A stretch of 64,000 nt of DNA. It comes from Piscinibacter gummiphilus (GTDB taxonomy: Bacteria; Pseudomonadota; Gammaproteobacteria; Burkholderiales; Burkholderiaceae_C). The position numbers and the translations under genes were made by a program. The DNA lies in the NCBI RefSeq assembly GCF_032681285.1, contig NZ_CP136336.1, positions 2,715,001-2,779,000 of the forward strand, given 5' to 3'. The notes below the pieces were generated by a model, which did not search any database, was not told where the DNA came from, and saw only the letters and a program-made list of their open reading frames with translations. Positions 18,816 to 28,381 of the stretch are shown here, in pieces. Positions within the stretch are counted from its first letter, which is position 1, and the number at the start of each line of letters is the position of its first letter.

Positions 18816-19721
18816 TCACCACCTTCCGGAGGCACCGCCGCCGCCAAAACCGCCGCCGCCTCCGCCAAAACCGCCGCCGCCTCCGCCAAAGCCGCCTCCG
18901 CCTCCACCAAAGCCACCGCCCCGACGCCCGCCGTGCCCGTGCATGCCGCCGTGGCCACCCATGCCGATCCCCAGCAGCGTGACGAAGAAGCCGGTCAGCC
19001 CCGCAGCCGCGGCGACCGCCAGGGTGCCGAGCGCGAACCAAGCGACCACTCCAAGCACGCCACCGGCCGCCAGCGCCCCGGGGATGCGGCCTATCGCCCG
19101 CCGCAATACGCCACCGAGCACCAGCGCGCCGATGAAGAGCAGGGGCCATATCTGCCCAATGGCGTTGTCGCCCTGCGGCGTTCCCAGCCCCGTCGCGGCA
19201 GGCAACGGCTCGCCATCGAGGACACGCACCATCGATTCGACTGCTGCGCTGATGCCGCCGTAGTAGTCACCTTGTTTGAACCGCGGAGTGATGGCTTCGC
19301 TGATGATTCGCGCGGCAGTCGCGTCATTGAGTGCACCCTCAATGCCGTAGCCAACCTCCAGACGCACCGCGCGATCTTCCTTTGCGACGAGCAGCAGCGC
19401 ACCGTCATCGACCTTGCGGCGCCCCAGCTTCCACTGCTCAACGACCCGCAGGGCGAACGGCTCGATCGCCTCGGGTCGCGTGGTGGGAACGATGAGCACC
19501 GCGATCTGTGTTCCCTTGCGCTCCTCGAAGGCGCGCAGCGACTGCTCAAGCGCGGTGTTCTGCTGCGGCGTCAGCGTGGCGGTGAGGTCGGTCACACGTG
19601 CCTTCAGCGGCGGCACTGGGAGCAGATCCTGAGCCGCCGCGCCGAGCCCCGCCGCGCACATGAACAGGAGCGCGGCGAGCCGACGCACGTAGCGTCCGAC
19701 CGGAGCAACGGCGTTTGTCAC
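18816..19721 (-). CDS. TPM-domain (YgcG family) membrane protein with Gly-rich tail
   Basis: A 301-residue protein with a signal peptide (cleavage near AAAQ), a TPM domain (GTQIAVLIVPTT, VDDGALLLVAKEDR, VRLEVGYGIEG), a hydrophobic segment region (about 190-265) and a low-complexity GGGGGGF repeat tail. TPM proteins are periplasmic or extracytoplasmic and membrane-anchored; some are linked to photosystem or envelope repair. The GTG start at 19721 overlaps the lemA stop. The tail is encoded by a 21-base tandem repeat. Confidence 0.87.
   Translation of the reverse strand: MTNAVAPVGRYVRRLAALLFMCAAGLGAAAQDLLPVPPLKARVTDLTATLTPQQNTALEQSLRAFEERKGTQIAVLIVPTTRPEAIEPFALRVVEQWKLGRRKVDDGALLLVAKEDRAVRLEVGYGIEGALNDATAARIISEAITPRFKQGDYYGGISAAVESMVRVLDGEPLPAATGLGTPQGDNAIGQIWPLLFIGALVLGGVLRRAIGRIPGALAAGGVLGVVAWFALGTLAVAAAAGLTGFFVTLLGIGMGGHGGMHGHGGRRGGGFGGGGGGFGGGGGGFGGGGGGFGGGGASGRW
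18835..18918 (-). repeat. 21-base tandem repeat encoding GGGGGGF units
   Basis: Four copies with a strict 21-base period (CCAAA cores at 18844, 18865, 18886 and 18907) encode the Gly/Phe tail of the TPM protein. In-frame copy-number change would alter tail length without breaking the reading frame. Confidence 0.85.
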
Positions 19722-20332
19722 TTCTTGGCACCCGAGGCACCGATGCCGCCCAGATCGACCTTCGGCGGAACCGCGAGCGTCGCCTCGTCGGTGACGCTGA
19801 AATTGGCTTTGGCGCCATAGCCGAACACCATCGCCGTCAGGTTGCTCGGGAAGGTGCGGACGGCCACGTTGTAGTCCTGCACAGCCTTCACGTAGCGGCC
19901 ACGGGCCACGGTGATGCGGTTCTCGGTGCCCTCGAGCTGCACACGAAGATCCTGGAAGCCCTGGTTGGCCTTCAGGTTGGGGTAGTTCTCGCTGACGACC
20001 AGGAGCCGCGACAGCGCACTCGTCAGTTGACCCTGCGCAGCCTGGAACTTGCCGAAGGCCTCGGGGTTGTTGACCAACTCGGGCGTGGCCTGGATTGAGG
20101 TGGCTTTGGCACGCGCCTCGACCACCTTGGTCAGCGTCTCCTGTTCGAAGTTCGCCTCGCCTTTGACGGTGGCAACAATGTTGGGGATCAGGTCGGCGCG
20201 GCGCTGGTACTGATTGAGCACTTCGGACCAGCTGGCCTTGATCTGCTCGTCTGTCGATTGGAAGGTGTTGTAGCCACAGCCGGACAGCGCGAGCGTCAGC
20301 GCGGCAAGAAGGGCGACGAAGAAGTGGTGCAT
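19718..20332 (-). CDS. lemA: LemA family lipoprotein
   Basis: A 204-residue protein with a lipoprotein signal and lipobox ALSGC (Cys19), followed by the LemA helical domain: YNTFQ, then SWSEVLNQYQRRADLIPNIV and ENYPNLKANQGFQDL. LemA proteins often pair with TPM proteins, and here the stop overlaps the TPM gene start (GTGA). The exact role is unknown; a membrane scaffold or envelope stress role is proposed for the family. The start at 20332 places the lipobox correctly; the 406-residue alternative runs through the MFS gene. Confidence 0.93.
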   Translation of the reverse strand: MHHFFVALLAALTLALSGCGYNTFQSTDEQIKASWSEVLNQYQRRADLIPNIVATVKGEANFEQETLTKVVEARAKATSIQATPELVNNPEAFGKFQAAQGQLTSALSRLLVVSENYPNLKANQGFQDLRVQLEGTENRITVARGRYVKAVQDYNVAVRTFPSNLTAMVFGYGAKANFSVTDEATLAVPPKVDLGGIGASGAKK

Positions 20333-20352
20333 GGTTCGGGCTCCTGGTGTTG

Positions 20353-21654
20353 TCATTTGGGAAGGGGGGCGGGAGAAACACGTGGCGAATGCGGTGGCTG
20401 ACTCTCGGTCGACCACCATGCGGGGCGCACGATCAGGGTGCCCAGCGTCGCCAGCAGCGGCAGGGCGAGCCAGGCGAAGCTGAACTGGGCCACCGCACCG
20501 AAGAGCCAGCCGGCGGCCGCCGAGCCGAGCGTCTGGCCGAAGCCCGCTGCCGCGGCCAGCCCGCCCATCGTGGCGCCCAGCCGCCGTCGCCGGGAGGCTC
20601 CGGCCGCGAGGTAGGAGATGGTCGGCAGCACGAGCCCGGTGCCGGCCGCGGTGAGGCTGACGCCGATGTACATCCAGCCGTCGCTGCGGTGCTGCGCCAG
20701 CATCGCCAAGCCGGCGATGGCTAGCACGAGCCCGGCCGCCATCACACCGCGTCCGGCGGCCCGCTCGAGCAGCCCGGTGAAAAACAGCAGCGCGTTGACG
20801 CCGAGCATCACGAGGCTGCACTCGGCGAACATCAGTGAGATCTCGCGCGACGACAGCGTCGGATGCTGTTGACCCTGCAGCACGATGCCGAGCTCGAAGC
20901 CGGACAGCACGAACATGACCGCACCGTTCAGCCCCCACAACGCCATCGTGCGCCTCCGGTCGCCAGACTGGGGTTGGATGTTGTCATCGACGGCGGCTGG
21001 TGCGACGCGGGGCAGGGTGGTTGCCAGCCCCAGCATCATCAGCGCGCCCAGGGCCGCCGACGTCACGATGACTAGATTCGTTGGATCGAAGGTGCCGGCG
21101 CCGACGCTCGCGAGCGTGGTGGACATCTGCGCGGCTGCGGCGTTGAGGCCCGGGCCGAACAGGAAGCCCAGCAACGACATCGCTCCGAGCCACGCGAAGC
21201 GCCGCGCGCGCTGGTCTTGCGGCGTGTGTTCGGCGACCAGTGCAGGCACCACGGGGACGACTGCCGCCACGAAGAAGCCGGTGGCCCCTCGGGATGCGTA
21301 GATGCCGGCGAGCCCGATCCAGTCGGGCCACAAAAGGGGAAGCAGGCTGGTGACGTAACCGACCAGACCGATCACCAGAATGCGGCCCCGTCCCCAGCGG
21401 TCGGAGACCAGGCCCCACAGCGGTGCACCGACCAGCACCCCAGCAGCGTAAAGGCCGCTGAGCAGTCCGACGTGGCGCGCCACTTCGGCTTGGCCATCCG
21501 CGGCCATCAGCGGTGCGAGCCAGGCCGGCAATAAGGGCATCAACGCCCCGTAGCCTGCAGAGACGACGAAGACAGCAGCCGCCAACCACGCGAGTTGCCA
21601 CGCTCCCAGCCCGAGCGAGGTCGGCTGCCGTTCGATGCGGGGCGGGTTCGTCAT
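20353..21654 (-). CDS. Major facilitator superfamily transporter
   Basis: A 433-residue protein with twelve predicted membrane segments. The MFS motif A variant GLVSDRWGRGRI sits in the loop after segment 2 (about residue 80). Substrate not identifiable; a multidrug or metabolite exporter is most likely. It sits 20 bases after copB and 20 before lemA, so it joins the copper genes to the envelope/energy genes in one transcription direction. Confidence 0.87.
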   Translation of the reverse strand: MTNPPRIERQPTSLGLGAWQLAWLAAAVFVVSAGYGALMPLLPAWLAPLMAADGQAEVARHVGLLSGLYAAGVLVGAPLWGLVSDRWGRGRILVIGLVGYVTSLLPLLWPDWIGLAGIYASRGATGFFVAAVVPVVPALVAEHTPQDQRARRFAWLGAMSLLGFLFGPGLNAAAAQMSTTLASVGAGTFDPTNLVIVTSAALGALMMLGLATTLPRVAPAAVDDNIQPQSGDRRRTMALWGLNGAVMFVLSGFELGIVLQGQQHPTLSSREISLMFAECSLVMLGVNALLFFTGLLERAAGRGVMAAGLVLAIAGLAMLAQHRSDGWMYIGVSLTAAGTGLVLPTISYLAAGASRRRRLGATMGGLAAAAGFGQTLGSAAAGWLFGAVAQFSFAWLALPLLATLGTLIVRPAWWSTESQPPHSPRVSPAPLPK

Positions 21655-21674
21655 CGAGTCAATCTCGCCGTGGG

Positions 21675-22400
21675 TCAGAGCACCAGCCGCAGCCCGCCGC
21701 GCACCGAGTTCAAGCCCGCACCGGCATCAGGGCCGCGCTGCCAGTGGCGGCCGATCTCGACGTAGGGGGCCACGGCGCGAGTGATCTCGTAGCGCAGGTT
21801 GACGCCCCATTCGGACGAAGTCGCACCGGCCTTGATGCTGTCCGACGGGATCGAGCGGGCCGCCCAGTCGATGCCGATGAAGGGCTTAGCGATGAGGCGG
21901 TTCGTGAACAGCAGGTCGTACTCGACGCGAGTGCGCGCGAACAACCGCCCATCGCTGCGTACGAACGCGGCCACGTCGACATCGAAGGCATAGGGCGCCA
22001 GGCCGCGCGCGCCGATCACGGCGTAGTTGCGCGCCGCGGGTTTGAGTTCGCGCCGCAGACCGAGCTGCAAGTCCCAGAAGGGCGCGACATAGCGGCTGTA
22101 CAGCCCCTGTACCTCAGCGTCCTCGAGGCGGCCGTCGCTGCGCGTGCCTTCAACGCGCCACGCGAAACGGTTGTAGTCGGTGCCGATCCAGCCGTCGGCG
22201 CGCCAGGCCGCGATGCTCTTCGAGTCACTGCGGCCCGCATCGACCTCGATGCGGGTGGTCTGGAAGATCGCGTCGTCCTCCATTGCACGGGCGGGGCCGG
22301 CCAAGCCGGCCAGTGTCGAGGCGAGCGCGAGGCACAACAGGCGCCCCGGGTGGATGTTCTTGGTGTTCATGCGTGTGTGTTCCATGGCCGGGCGGTTCAC
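21675..22400 (-). CDS. copB: Copper resistance outer-membrane protein CopB
   Basis: A 241-residue protein with a signal peptide (ending near GPARA) and a beta-barrel domain that matches the CopB/PcoB family: FAWRVEGTRSDGRLEDAEVQ, YSRYVAPFWDLQLG and a terminal hydrophobic residue. It lacks the long Met/His-rich N-terminal repeats of Pseudomonas CopB. Either the GTG at 22400, which overlaps the copA stop, or the ATG at 22385 could be the start. It works with CopA in periplasmic copper handling. Confidence 0.88.
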   Translation of the reverse strand: MNRPAMEHTRMNTKNIHPGRLLCLALASTLAGLAGPARAMEDDAIFQTTRIEVDAGRSDSKSIAAWRADGWIGTDYNRFAWRVEGTRSDGRLEDAEVQGLYSRYVAPFWDLQLGLRRELKPAARNYAVIGARGLAPYAFDVDVAAFVRSDGRLFARTRVEYDLLFTNRLIAKPFIGIDWAARSIPSDSIKAGATSSEWGVNLRYEITRAVAPYVEIGRHWQRGPDAGAGLNSVRGGLRLVL

Positions 22401-24190
22401 TTGACGACGATGGCCTGGATCATTCCGGCGGCCGCGTGATAGAAGAGGTGGCAGTGGAAGACCCAGGGCCCCGCCTCGTCAAAGCTGGTGTGCACCGTGA
22501 TGGTCTCGCCGGGCTTGACAATGACGGTGTGCTTCAGCGGCGCGCGCTCCCCTTTGCCGTTCTCGACCACGAAAAACGCGCCATGCATGTGCATCGGGTG
22601 TTCCATCATGGTTTCGTTGATCAGGCGGATCTCCAGACGCTCGCCGACGCGTGCCTCGAAGAATGTGGCCTGCGAAAGTTTTTTGTCGTTGATCGACCAG
22701 ATGTAGCGGGTCATGTCTCCTGTGAGTCGCATGTCGATCTTCTTAGCCGGGCCCGCGGGCAACCGCAATGGCGTCAGGGCTTCAAGATCGGCGTAGGCGA
22801 GGCGGTCTTTCACCCCGACGGCGGTCGCGTCGGTCGCTGTCTCGCCTGCCATTGGCGTACTCCCCATGCCGGGCATCACCTCCATGCCTTTCATGCCGCC
22901 GTGCATCGCGTGCGGGGCGGCCTGCGCCGGGACCGGGACGGGCACAGCGCCGTGTCCGGCATGCGGATCGGCCGCTCTAGCGGTCTGGGGAGCCGACGCG
23001 CTCGCATGGCCACCACCGTGTGTGCCGGCCATCTCGTCCATGGTGCGCACCGGCCGCTGACCCATCGGCGGGATTTCGCCCTCCATGCCGAGTTCGGGCG
23101 CAAGCGTGCCGCGCGCGAAGCCGATGCGCCCCGAGGTCGCGGCGAACAGTGTGTAGGCCTTGCGCTCGGTGGGCTGCACGATGACGTCGTAGGTTTCACC
23201 GTTGCCCATGCGCAATTCGCGAACCCGTACCGGGCGCACATTCTGCCCGTCGGCCTGCACGACGGTCAGCTCCAAGCCCGGGATCGAGACATCGAAGAAG
23301 TTCATGGCCGACGCATTGATGAGACGTAAGCGGATCCGCTCGCCTGGTGCGAACAGCGCTGTCCAGTTGTCCTCGACGCGCTGGCCCTGCATGAGGAACT
23401 GCCACTGGCTTCCGCCGTCGGTGGCATCGGTGGGATCCATGCGCATGCGCGCCCAGGCCATACGCTCGCTCCAGATCGCCTCGCGCTTTTGCGGACTGCC
23501 CGCCGCCTTCAGTTCGGCATAGAGGTCAGGCAGGGTTTGGCGGCGGTCGTTGTAGTAGCCCTCCACCTTCTTGAGGTTTGCCAGCACCTTCGCCGGCGGC
23601 GTGTCGACCCACTCGGACAGCATCACGACGTACTCGCGGTCGTAGCCGAACGGCTCGCGGCTCTGCGGGTCGATGATCAGCGGCGCGTAGAAGCCCGCGG
23701 GCTCCTGCAGGATCGCGTGGCTGTGGTACCAATAGGTGCCACTCTGGCGCAGATTGAATCGGTAGTTGAAAGTCTCACCGGCCTTGATACCCGGGAAGGT
23801 GACGCCCGGCACACCGTCCATGTTGTTCGGCACTTTGAGTCCGTGCCAGTGCGCTGCGGTCACCTCGTCGAGCCGATTGGTCAGGGCGATTGCGACTTCG
23901 TGACCTTCCTGCATGCGCAGCAACGGACCCGGTACCGTGCCGTTGAGGGTGATGGCCGACGTCGGCGTGCCGGTGAAGTTGACCTGGGTGCGCGCCAGGG
24001 TCAAGTCGAACTTGGTGTCGACGCGTGAGGACGACAGCGGCAAGGCGAGGTGCGATTTCTTCACGACGGCATCGGCGCCGAGAGGCCAGACCAGCATGGC
24101 GGCCATGCTGGCGGCGCCCTGCAGGAAGCGGCGCCTGGGCTGTGCGTGGCCTGGCGCGGCCCCCCGGGCGGAGTGGTGGTGGTTCATCAA
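22397..24190 (-). CDS. copA: Multicopper oxidase CopA (periplasmic, Tat-exported)
   Basis: A 597-residue copper oxidase that oxidises Cu(I) or other substrates in the periplasm. The twin-arginine signal RRRFLQG begins near residue 19. Copper ligands are visible as HWHG, YWYHSH, HPMHMHG and HCHLFYHAAAGM. A Met/His-rich insertion (about 400-445) resembles the CopA/PcoA Met repeats. The overlap with copB and the P-type ATPase 57 bases upstream complete a cop-type set. Confidence 0.95.
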   Translation of the reverse strand: MMNHHHSARGAAPGHAQPRRRFLQGAASMAAMLVWPLGADAVVKKSHLALPLSSSRVDTKFDLTLARTQVNFTGTPTSAITLNGTVPGPLLRMQEGHEVAIALTNRLDEVTAAHWHGLKVPNNMDGVPGVTFPGIKAGETFNYRFNLRQSGTYWYHSHAILQEPAGFYAPLIIDPQSREPFGYDREYVVMLSEWVDTPPAKVLANLKKVEGYYNDRRQTLPDLYAELKAAGSPQKREAIWSERMAWARMRMDPTDATDGGSQWQFLMQGQRVEDNWTALFAPGERIRLRLINASAMNFFDVSIPGLELTVVQADGQNVRPVRVRELRMGNGETYDVIVQPTERKAYTLFAATSGRIGFARGTLAPELGMEGEIPPMGQRPVRTMDEMAGTHGGGHASASAPQTARAADPHAGHGAVPVPVPAQAAPHAMHGGMKGMEVMPGMGSTPMAGETATDATAVGVKDRLAYADLEALTPLRLPAGPAKKIDMRLTGDMTRYIWSINDKKLSQATFFEARVGERLEIRLINETMMEHPMHMHGAFFVVENGKGERAPLKHTVIVKPGETITVHTSFDEAGPWVFHCHLFYHAAAGMIQAIVVK

Positions 24191-24247
24191 AGGGTTCCTG
24201 TTGATTCGACCGAACGGGTCGTGGATGCGCGTGACTGCCGCTGTTGC

Positions 24248-26728
24248 TCAGGCCGCCGCGCCTTGCGCGACAGTAGAAGGCGCGTTCGACGAAGGTTGGG
24301 GGCGGCGGATGCCAGCGAGCTTGGTGCGCTTGAGCATCAGCGCGTTGATCGCGACGATGGCCGAACTGCCCGACATCGACAGCGCAGCGACCTCGGGCGA
24401 CAGCGTGAACGGATAGAACACGCCGGCCGCGAGCGGGAAGGCGATCACGTTGTAGCCCACCGCCCACCACAGGTTCTGGTGCATCTTGCGCAGCGTCGCG
24501 CGCGACAGCTCGATCGCACCGACGACGTCGTAGGGGTCGCTCTTCATTAGCACCACCTGGGCGCTTTCCATGGCCACGTCGGTGCCCGCGCCGATGGCGA
24601 AACCGACATCGGCTTGCGTCAGGGCCGGCGCATCGTTAATGCCGTCGCCGACCATGGCGACTTTGTGACCCTGGGCCTGCAGTTCCTTGATCTTCGAGGC
24701 CTTCTGACCGGGCAGCACGTCGGCGAGCACGATGTCGATGCCGAGTTCCTTGCCGATGCGCTCGGCCGTGGCCTGGTTGTCGCCGGTGATCATGGCGACC
24801 TTCACGCCGCGCTCTTGAAGCTTGGCGATCGTGGCCTCGGAAGTTGGGCGCACGGCATCGGCGATCGCGATCAGGCCGATCAGGCGGCCTCCGCGGGCCA
24901 CGTGAACAACCGTGCGGCCGCCGCCTTGCAGCCGTGCCGCCTCGGCGGCGAGTTCTGCGAGGTCGATTCGCTCGGCTTCCATCAGCTTGCGGTTTCCGAG
25001 CAGCACGTCGTCGCCGCCGATGGTCGCGCGCGCGCCTTGGCCGTCAATGTTGGTGAAGGCGGTCGCTGTCTCCGGCGTGTCCGGGCCGGCGCGCTTGAGC
25101 ACCGCCAGCGCGAGGGGATGCTCGGAGAACTTCTCCACCGCGGCCGCGGTGGACAGCAGCAGTGATTCCGTTACACCAGGCGCCGGCACCATCTCGACCA
25201 CGTCCGGCTGGCCCAGAGTCAACGTGCCGGTCTTGTCGAACACGACCACCGTGAGCTTGGTCGCGTTCTCCAGTGCCGCGGCGTTCTTGAACAAGATGCC
25301 GTTCATCGCACCGAGGCCGGTGCCGACCATGATCGCCATCGGTGTTGCCAGCCCGAGCGCGTCGGGGCAGGCGATCACGAAGACGGTGATGGTGAGCGTC
25401 AGGGCGAACAGCAATGGCTGGCCGAGCACCCAGAACCAGACCGCAAAGGTGAGCAGGCCGACGAGGATGGCCGCGAGCACCAACCATTGCGACGCCTGAT
25501 CGGCCAGCAACTGGCCCGGTGCCTTCGAGTTCTGCGCCTCCTGGACCAATTTGACGATCTGCGCGAGCGCCGTGTCGGCGCCGACCTTGGTGGCCTCGTA
25601 GCGGAAGCTGCCGCTCTTGTTGATGGTCGCGCCGATCACGGCATTGCCGACCACCTTCTTCACCGGCATCGACTCGCCGGTCAGCATCGACTCGTCGACT
25701 TGCGACGCGCCGTCGATGATCTTGCCATCCACCGGGATCTTGTCGCCCGGCTTGATGACCACCGTCTCGCCGACCAGCACCTCGGAAGTCGGCACCTTGG
25801 TCTCGACGTTGTTGCGCAGCACGGTAGCCATCGGTGGCGCCAGATCCATCAGCGCGCGGATCGCATCGGAAGCGCCGGCACGGGCACGCATCTCCAGCCA
25901 GTGGCCGAGCAGGATGAACACCAGCAGCACGGAAGCGGCCTCGTAGAAAACTTCGCCTTCGTAGAAGAAGGTGGCGCCAAGGCTGAACACGTAGCCGGTG
26001 CCGACCGACAGCACGACCAGCGTGGCCATGTTCGCCACCTTGTTGCGCGCAGCACGAAAGCCGGCAACGAAGAATGGCCAGCCGGGATAGGCGATGGCAC
26101 CGGTGGCAGCGATGAACAGGAAGAGGTTCCGGTCCATGCCGAATGGTGTCGCGAAGTCGCCGAACATCTCACCCATGGGCGAGTAGAGGAATACCGGAAT
26201 CGAAAACAGCAGCGCGACCAGGAAGCGGTTGCGCATGTCGTTGGCCATGTCCTGCATTGACATGCCGGGCGAATGGCCCATGTCGTGCATCATGTCGCTC
26301 ATCTGGTGCGCGCCTTCGCCGCCGTGGCCCCCATGGGCCGCGTGCCCCTCATGCGAAGCAGCCTTGGCGGTGAGTGGTGCCGAGGCGGCAGCCGTCGCGG
26401 CGCCGTGCGTCGCGTGATCATGAGCGGCATGGCCGCCGTGCGCGGCGTGGTCTTCATGTCCGGCGTGCCCAGCGTGCCCAGCGTGCCCCTCCGGCGGGCA
26501 GATGTGCGCGGGCAGCATCTCGCCGCGGCAGTGGTAGCCGCACTCGACGATGCGCTTTCGGATGGCCTCAAGCGAGGTCTTCGTTTCGTCGTAGTGCACG
26601 GTGGCGCTGCCGGCGACGTAGTTGACGTCGACGTGGTGGACGCCCGGCAGCGCCGCAATCTGGCGCTGTACGCCGGCGGCACTCAGGCTGGAGACCAGTT
26701 CGCCGACTTCTACGGTGCTTGTCTTCAT
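24248..26728 (-). CDS. Copper/silver-type P1B ATPase with His-rich linker and CPD motif
   Basis: An 826-residue ATPase. Residues 1-70 form a heavy-metal-associated fold, but the usual GMTCxxC loop is replaced by [12 protein letters not shown], so it probably cannot bind Cu(I) there. Residues 77-140 are a His-rich linker with repeated GHAGH-like units, followed by a Met-rich patch. Catalytic elements are TGES (350-353), CPD in the membrane metal site (454-456; others use CPC or CPH), the phosphorylated Asp498 in DKTGT and SEHPLA (535-540). The start at 26728 follows from the fold; the 1059-residue alternative covers the next gene. It exports cytoplasmic copper or silver. Confidence 0.92.
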   Translation of the reverse strand: MKTSTVEVGELVSSLSAAGVQRQIAALPGVHHVDVNYVAGSATVHYDETKTSLEAIRKRIVECGYHCRGEMLPAHICPPEGHAGHAGHAGHEDHAAHGGHAAHDHATHGAATAAASAPLTAKAASHEGHAAHGGHGGEGAHQMSDMMHDMGHSPGMSMQDMANDMRNRFLVALLFSIPVFLYSPMGEMFGDFATPFGMDRNLFLFIAATGAIAYPGWPFFVAGFRAARNKVANMATLVVLSVGTGYVFSLGATFFYEGEVFYEAASVLLVFILLGHWLEMRARAGASDAIRALMDLAPPMATVLRNNVETKVPTSEVLVGETVVIKPGDKIPVDGKIIDGASQVDESMLTGESMPVKKVVGNAVIGATINKSGSFRYEATKVGADTALAQIVKLVQEAQNSKAPGQLLADQASQWLVLAAILVGLLTFAVWFWVLGQPLLFALTLTITVFVIACPDALGLATPMAIMVGTGLGAMNGILFKNAAALENATKLTVVVFDKTGTLTLGQPDVVEMVPAPGVTESLLLSTAAAVEKFSEHPLALAVLKRAGPDTPETATAFTNIDGQGARATIGGDDVLLGNRKLMEAERIDLAELAAEAARLQGGGRTVVHVARGGRLIGLIAIADAVRPTSEATIAKLQERGVKVAMITGDNQATAERIGKELGIDIVLADVLPGQKASKIKELQAQGHKVAMVGDGINDAPALTQADVGFAIGAGTDVAMESAQVVLMKSDPYDVVGAIELSRATLRKMHQNLWWAVGYNVIAFPLAAGVFYPFTLSPEVAALSMSGSSAIVAINALMLKRTKLAGIRRPQPSSNAPSTVAQGAAA

Positions 26729-26805
26729 GAAAGATCCTTTGGATGGGATGTCAGCGGGCCAGGCGATTGGCCTCGAGGCAATTGGGAGGGAACGGGAACC
26801 CGGCC

Positions 26806-27456
26806 TCAGGCAGCCGAGGCGCGGCCGCGCAAGTCGGGAAAGAAGCGCGGCGTGCGCGCGGCGTAAGCGTCGAACTCGGCGCCAAAACGCTTGCGCATCT
26901 CGCGTTCCTCCGTGATGGCAAGTCGCCCATACATGGCGACGAGGATCGGGAACATCACCAGCGTCAGCAGCGTGGGCCACTGGAAGAGGAAGCCCAGCAG
27001 GATCGCCACGAAGGCAACGTACTGCGGGTGTCGGATGCGGGCATAGGGTCCGGTCGTCGCCAACCGATTGGCACGCTGCGCCTGGTACAGCACGTTCCAG
27101 GCCGCGGACAGCAGGTAGAAACCGAGCCCGAGGAAGACGTAGCTCGCGATGTGCAGCACCCCGAAATGGGGGTCGCCCTTCTCGCCGAGCAGCGTTGACC
27201 AGAGGTGCCCGGTGTTGTGCGACATCAGGTCCAGGCTCGGGAACTTTGTCTGCAACCAGCCCGACATCAGGTAGATGGTGAGCGGAAATCCGTACATCTC
27301 GACGAATAGCGCGACAACGAAAGCTGCGAATGCGCCGAAGGTGCGCCAGTCGCGGCCGGTCTGCGGCTTGAAGAAGCTGAACGCGAACATCAGGAAGATG
27401 GCCGAATTGAGGATGACGAGCATCCACAACCCGTAGCCCGGTTGGTCGTGATTCAT
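26806..27456 (-). CDS. Isoprenylcysteine carboxyl methyltransferase family membrane protein
   Basis: A 216-residue integral membrane protein with five hydrophobic segments. The C-terminal signature is [14 protein letters not shown] and [13 protein letters not shown], which defines the ICMT/PEMT-like family. Bacterial members methylate unknown small or membrane-associated molecules; they are common in copper and mercury resistance clusters. It lies 77 bases upstream of the P-type ATPase. Confidence 0.88.
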   Translation of the reverse strand: MNHDQPGYGLWMLVILNSAIFLMFAFSFFKPQTGRDWRTFGAFAAFVVALFVEMYGFPLTIYLMSGWLQTKFPSLDLMSHNTGHLWSTLLGEKGDPHFGVLHIASYVFLGLGFYLLSAAWNVLYQAQRANRLATTGPYARIRHPQYVAFVAILLGFLFQWPTLLTLVMFPILVAMYGRLAITEEREMRKRFGAEFDAYAARTPRFFPDLRGRASAA

Positions 27457-27468
27457 TTGCAGTTCTCC

Positions 27469-27768
27469 TTAGTGGTGGCGATGTGTCGCCTTGGAGCGCC
27501 CGTCAGGCTTGTTGGTGTCGGCGGTGTGATCGCTGGTTGTGCCCTCACCCTCATCGGCTCCACCGTGCCCGTGGCCGCGGTGCATGAAGATGTGCATCAG
27601 CGGGCAAGCCGCCAGCAGCAGGTAGGGCAAAACACCCAGGGTGTGGGCGCGGTGTTCAGTGAGCAGGAAGAAGAGGGCAATCGCAGCAAAGATCAGCAGT
27701 CCGATGCCGTAGCGACTGCTCCAGAAACTGCGCGCGGGGCGGTTTGGCTCGTGCGTGTCATGGTTCAT
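27469..27768 (-). CDS. DUF2933 small membrane protein
   Basis: A 99-residue protein with two hydrophobic segments ([16 protein letters not shown] and [19 protein letters not shown]), then a His-rich tail. The [12 protein letters not shown] motif is typical of DUF2933 proteins of copper and heavy-metal clusters. Function unknown; it may bind Cu(I) at the membrane. It is 12 bases upstream of the ICMT-family gene. Confidence 0.85.
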   Translation of the reverse strand: MNHDTHEPNRPARSFWSSRYGIGLLIFAAIALFFLLTEHRAHTLGVLPYLLLAACPLMHIFMHRGHGHGGADEGEGTTSDHTADTNKPDGRSKATHRHH

Positions 27769-27835
27769 GAAGGAACTCCTATGCGTTGTCCACGCGGTAG
27801 ATCGATAGGTGGGGCCGGGGCTGCACAAAAGTGGT

Positions 27836-28180
27836 TCACTTGCCCGTCGTAGACGATGACATGGGCATGTGGTCCATCATCATTTGCATCATCGACATGC
27901 CCTCTTTCATGAGCTTCATGTGCTCGGCCATCAGGGCTTCGCGCTGTGCTGGAGTCTTCGCTCCGGCCATCTTTTCGTGCATCGCCTGCATGGCTTTCAT
28001 GTGCTTGTCCATCATGGCCATGTCGGGCATGCCCATTGGTTTGCCGGCAACTGGCGGGGGCACTACCGCAGAGGCCGCATCGGCAGGGTGATGGGCTTTG
28101 TGCTGGTCGTCCTGAGCGAACGAAGTTGCGCATGCGGCTGCCACGGTGGCGGCGACGGCGAGGGAATGGAAACGGGTCAT
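27836..28180 (-). CDS. Met-rich periplasmic protein, probable copper binder
   Basis: A 114-residue protein with a signal peptide (cleavage near SFAQ), a proline stretch, then a helical Met-rich region (GMPDMAMMDKHMKAMQAMHE and EGMSMMQMMMDHM). Met-rich helices often bind Cu(I). It is the first gene downstream of the mer-like operator and the head of the minus-strand block. Confidence 0.75.
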   Translation of the reverse strand: MTRFHSLAVAATVAAACATSFAQDDQHKAHHPADAASAVVPPPVAGKPMGMPDMAMMDKHMKAMQAMHEKMAGAKTPAQREALMAEHMKLMKEGMSMMQMMMDHMPMSSSTTGK

Positions 28181-28265
28181 GGGAAGTCTCCTGGAAGGAT
28201 GGGCACGCCCGGGCGTGCGTATGGCCGGCTGGGGGCCGATAGTGGATGTGTCGACGAGCCAAACG

Positions 28266-28301
28266 TCCGATGATGCAGTCCGTAGTCACCTACGGAGTCA
28301 A
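28266..28301 (-). promoter_or_regulatory. mer-like MerR-family operator/promoter
   Basis: Reading on the - strand, TTGACT (28301-28296) is followed after a 19-base spacer by GCATCA, or after 20 by CATCAT. A perfect dyad TCCGTAG-TCAC-CTACGGA (28279-28296 on +) lies between them. The TTGACTCCGTA..TGA.TACGGA pattern is very close to the Tn21/Tn501 mer operator. The promoter faces the Met-rich gene about 85 bases downstream. Confidence 0.75.
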
Positions 28302-28381
28302 TGCGGAGTCAGCGAATCGCAGCTACTCGGCGCACGTCGCAGCGTGTTGGAGCTACCCGCGACGGCTCGGGGAGCCGTGCG

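Noticed and set aside
18835..18918. Short tandem repeat considered as a CRISPR-like array
   Set aside because: The 21-base units have no spacers and encode an in-frame Gly/Phe tail.
26729..27427. N-terminal extension of the P-type ATPase to 1059 residues
   Set aside because: The extension lies over the ICMT-family gene; the HMA domain starts naturally at 26728.
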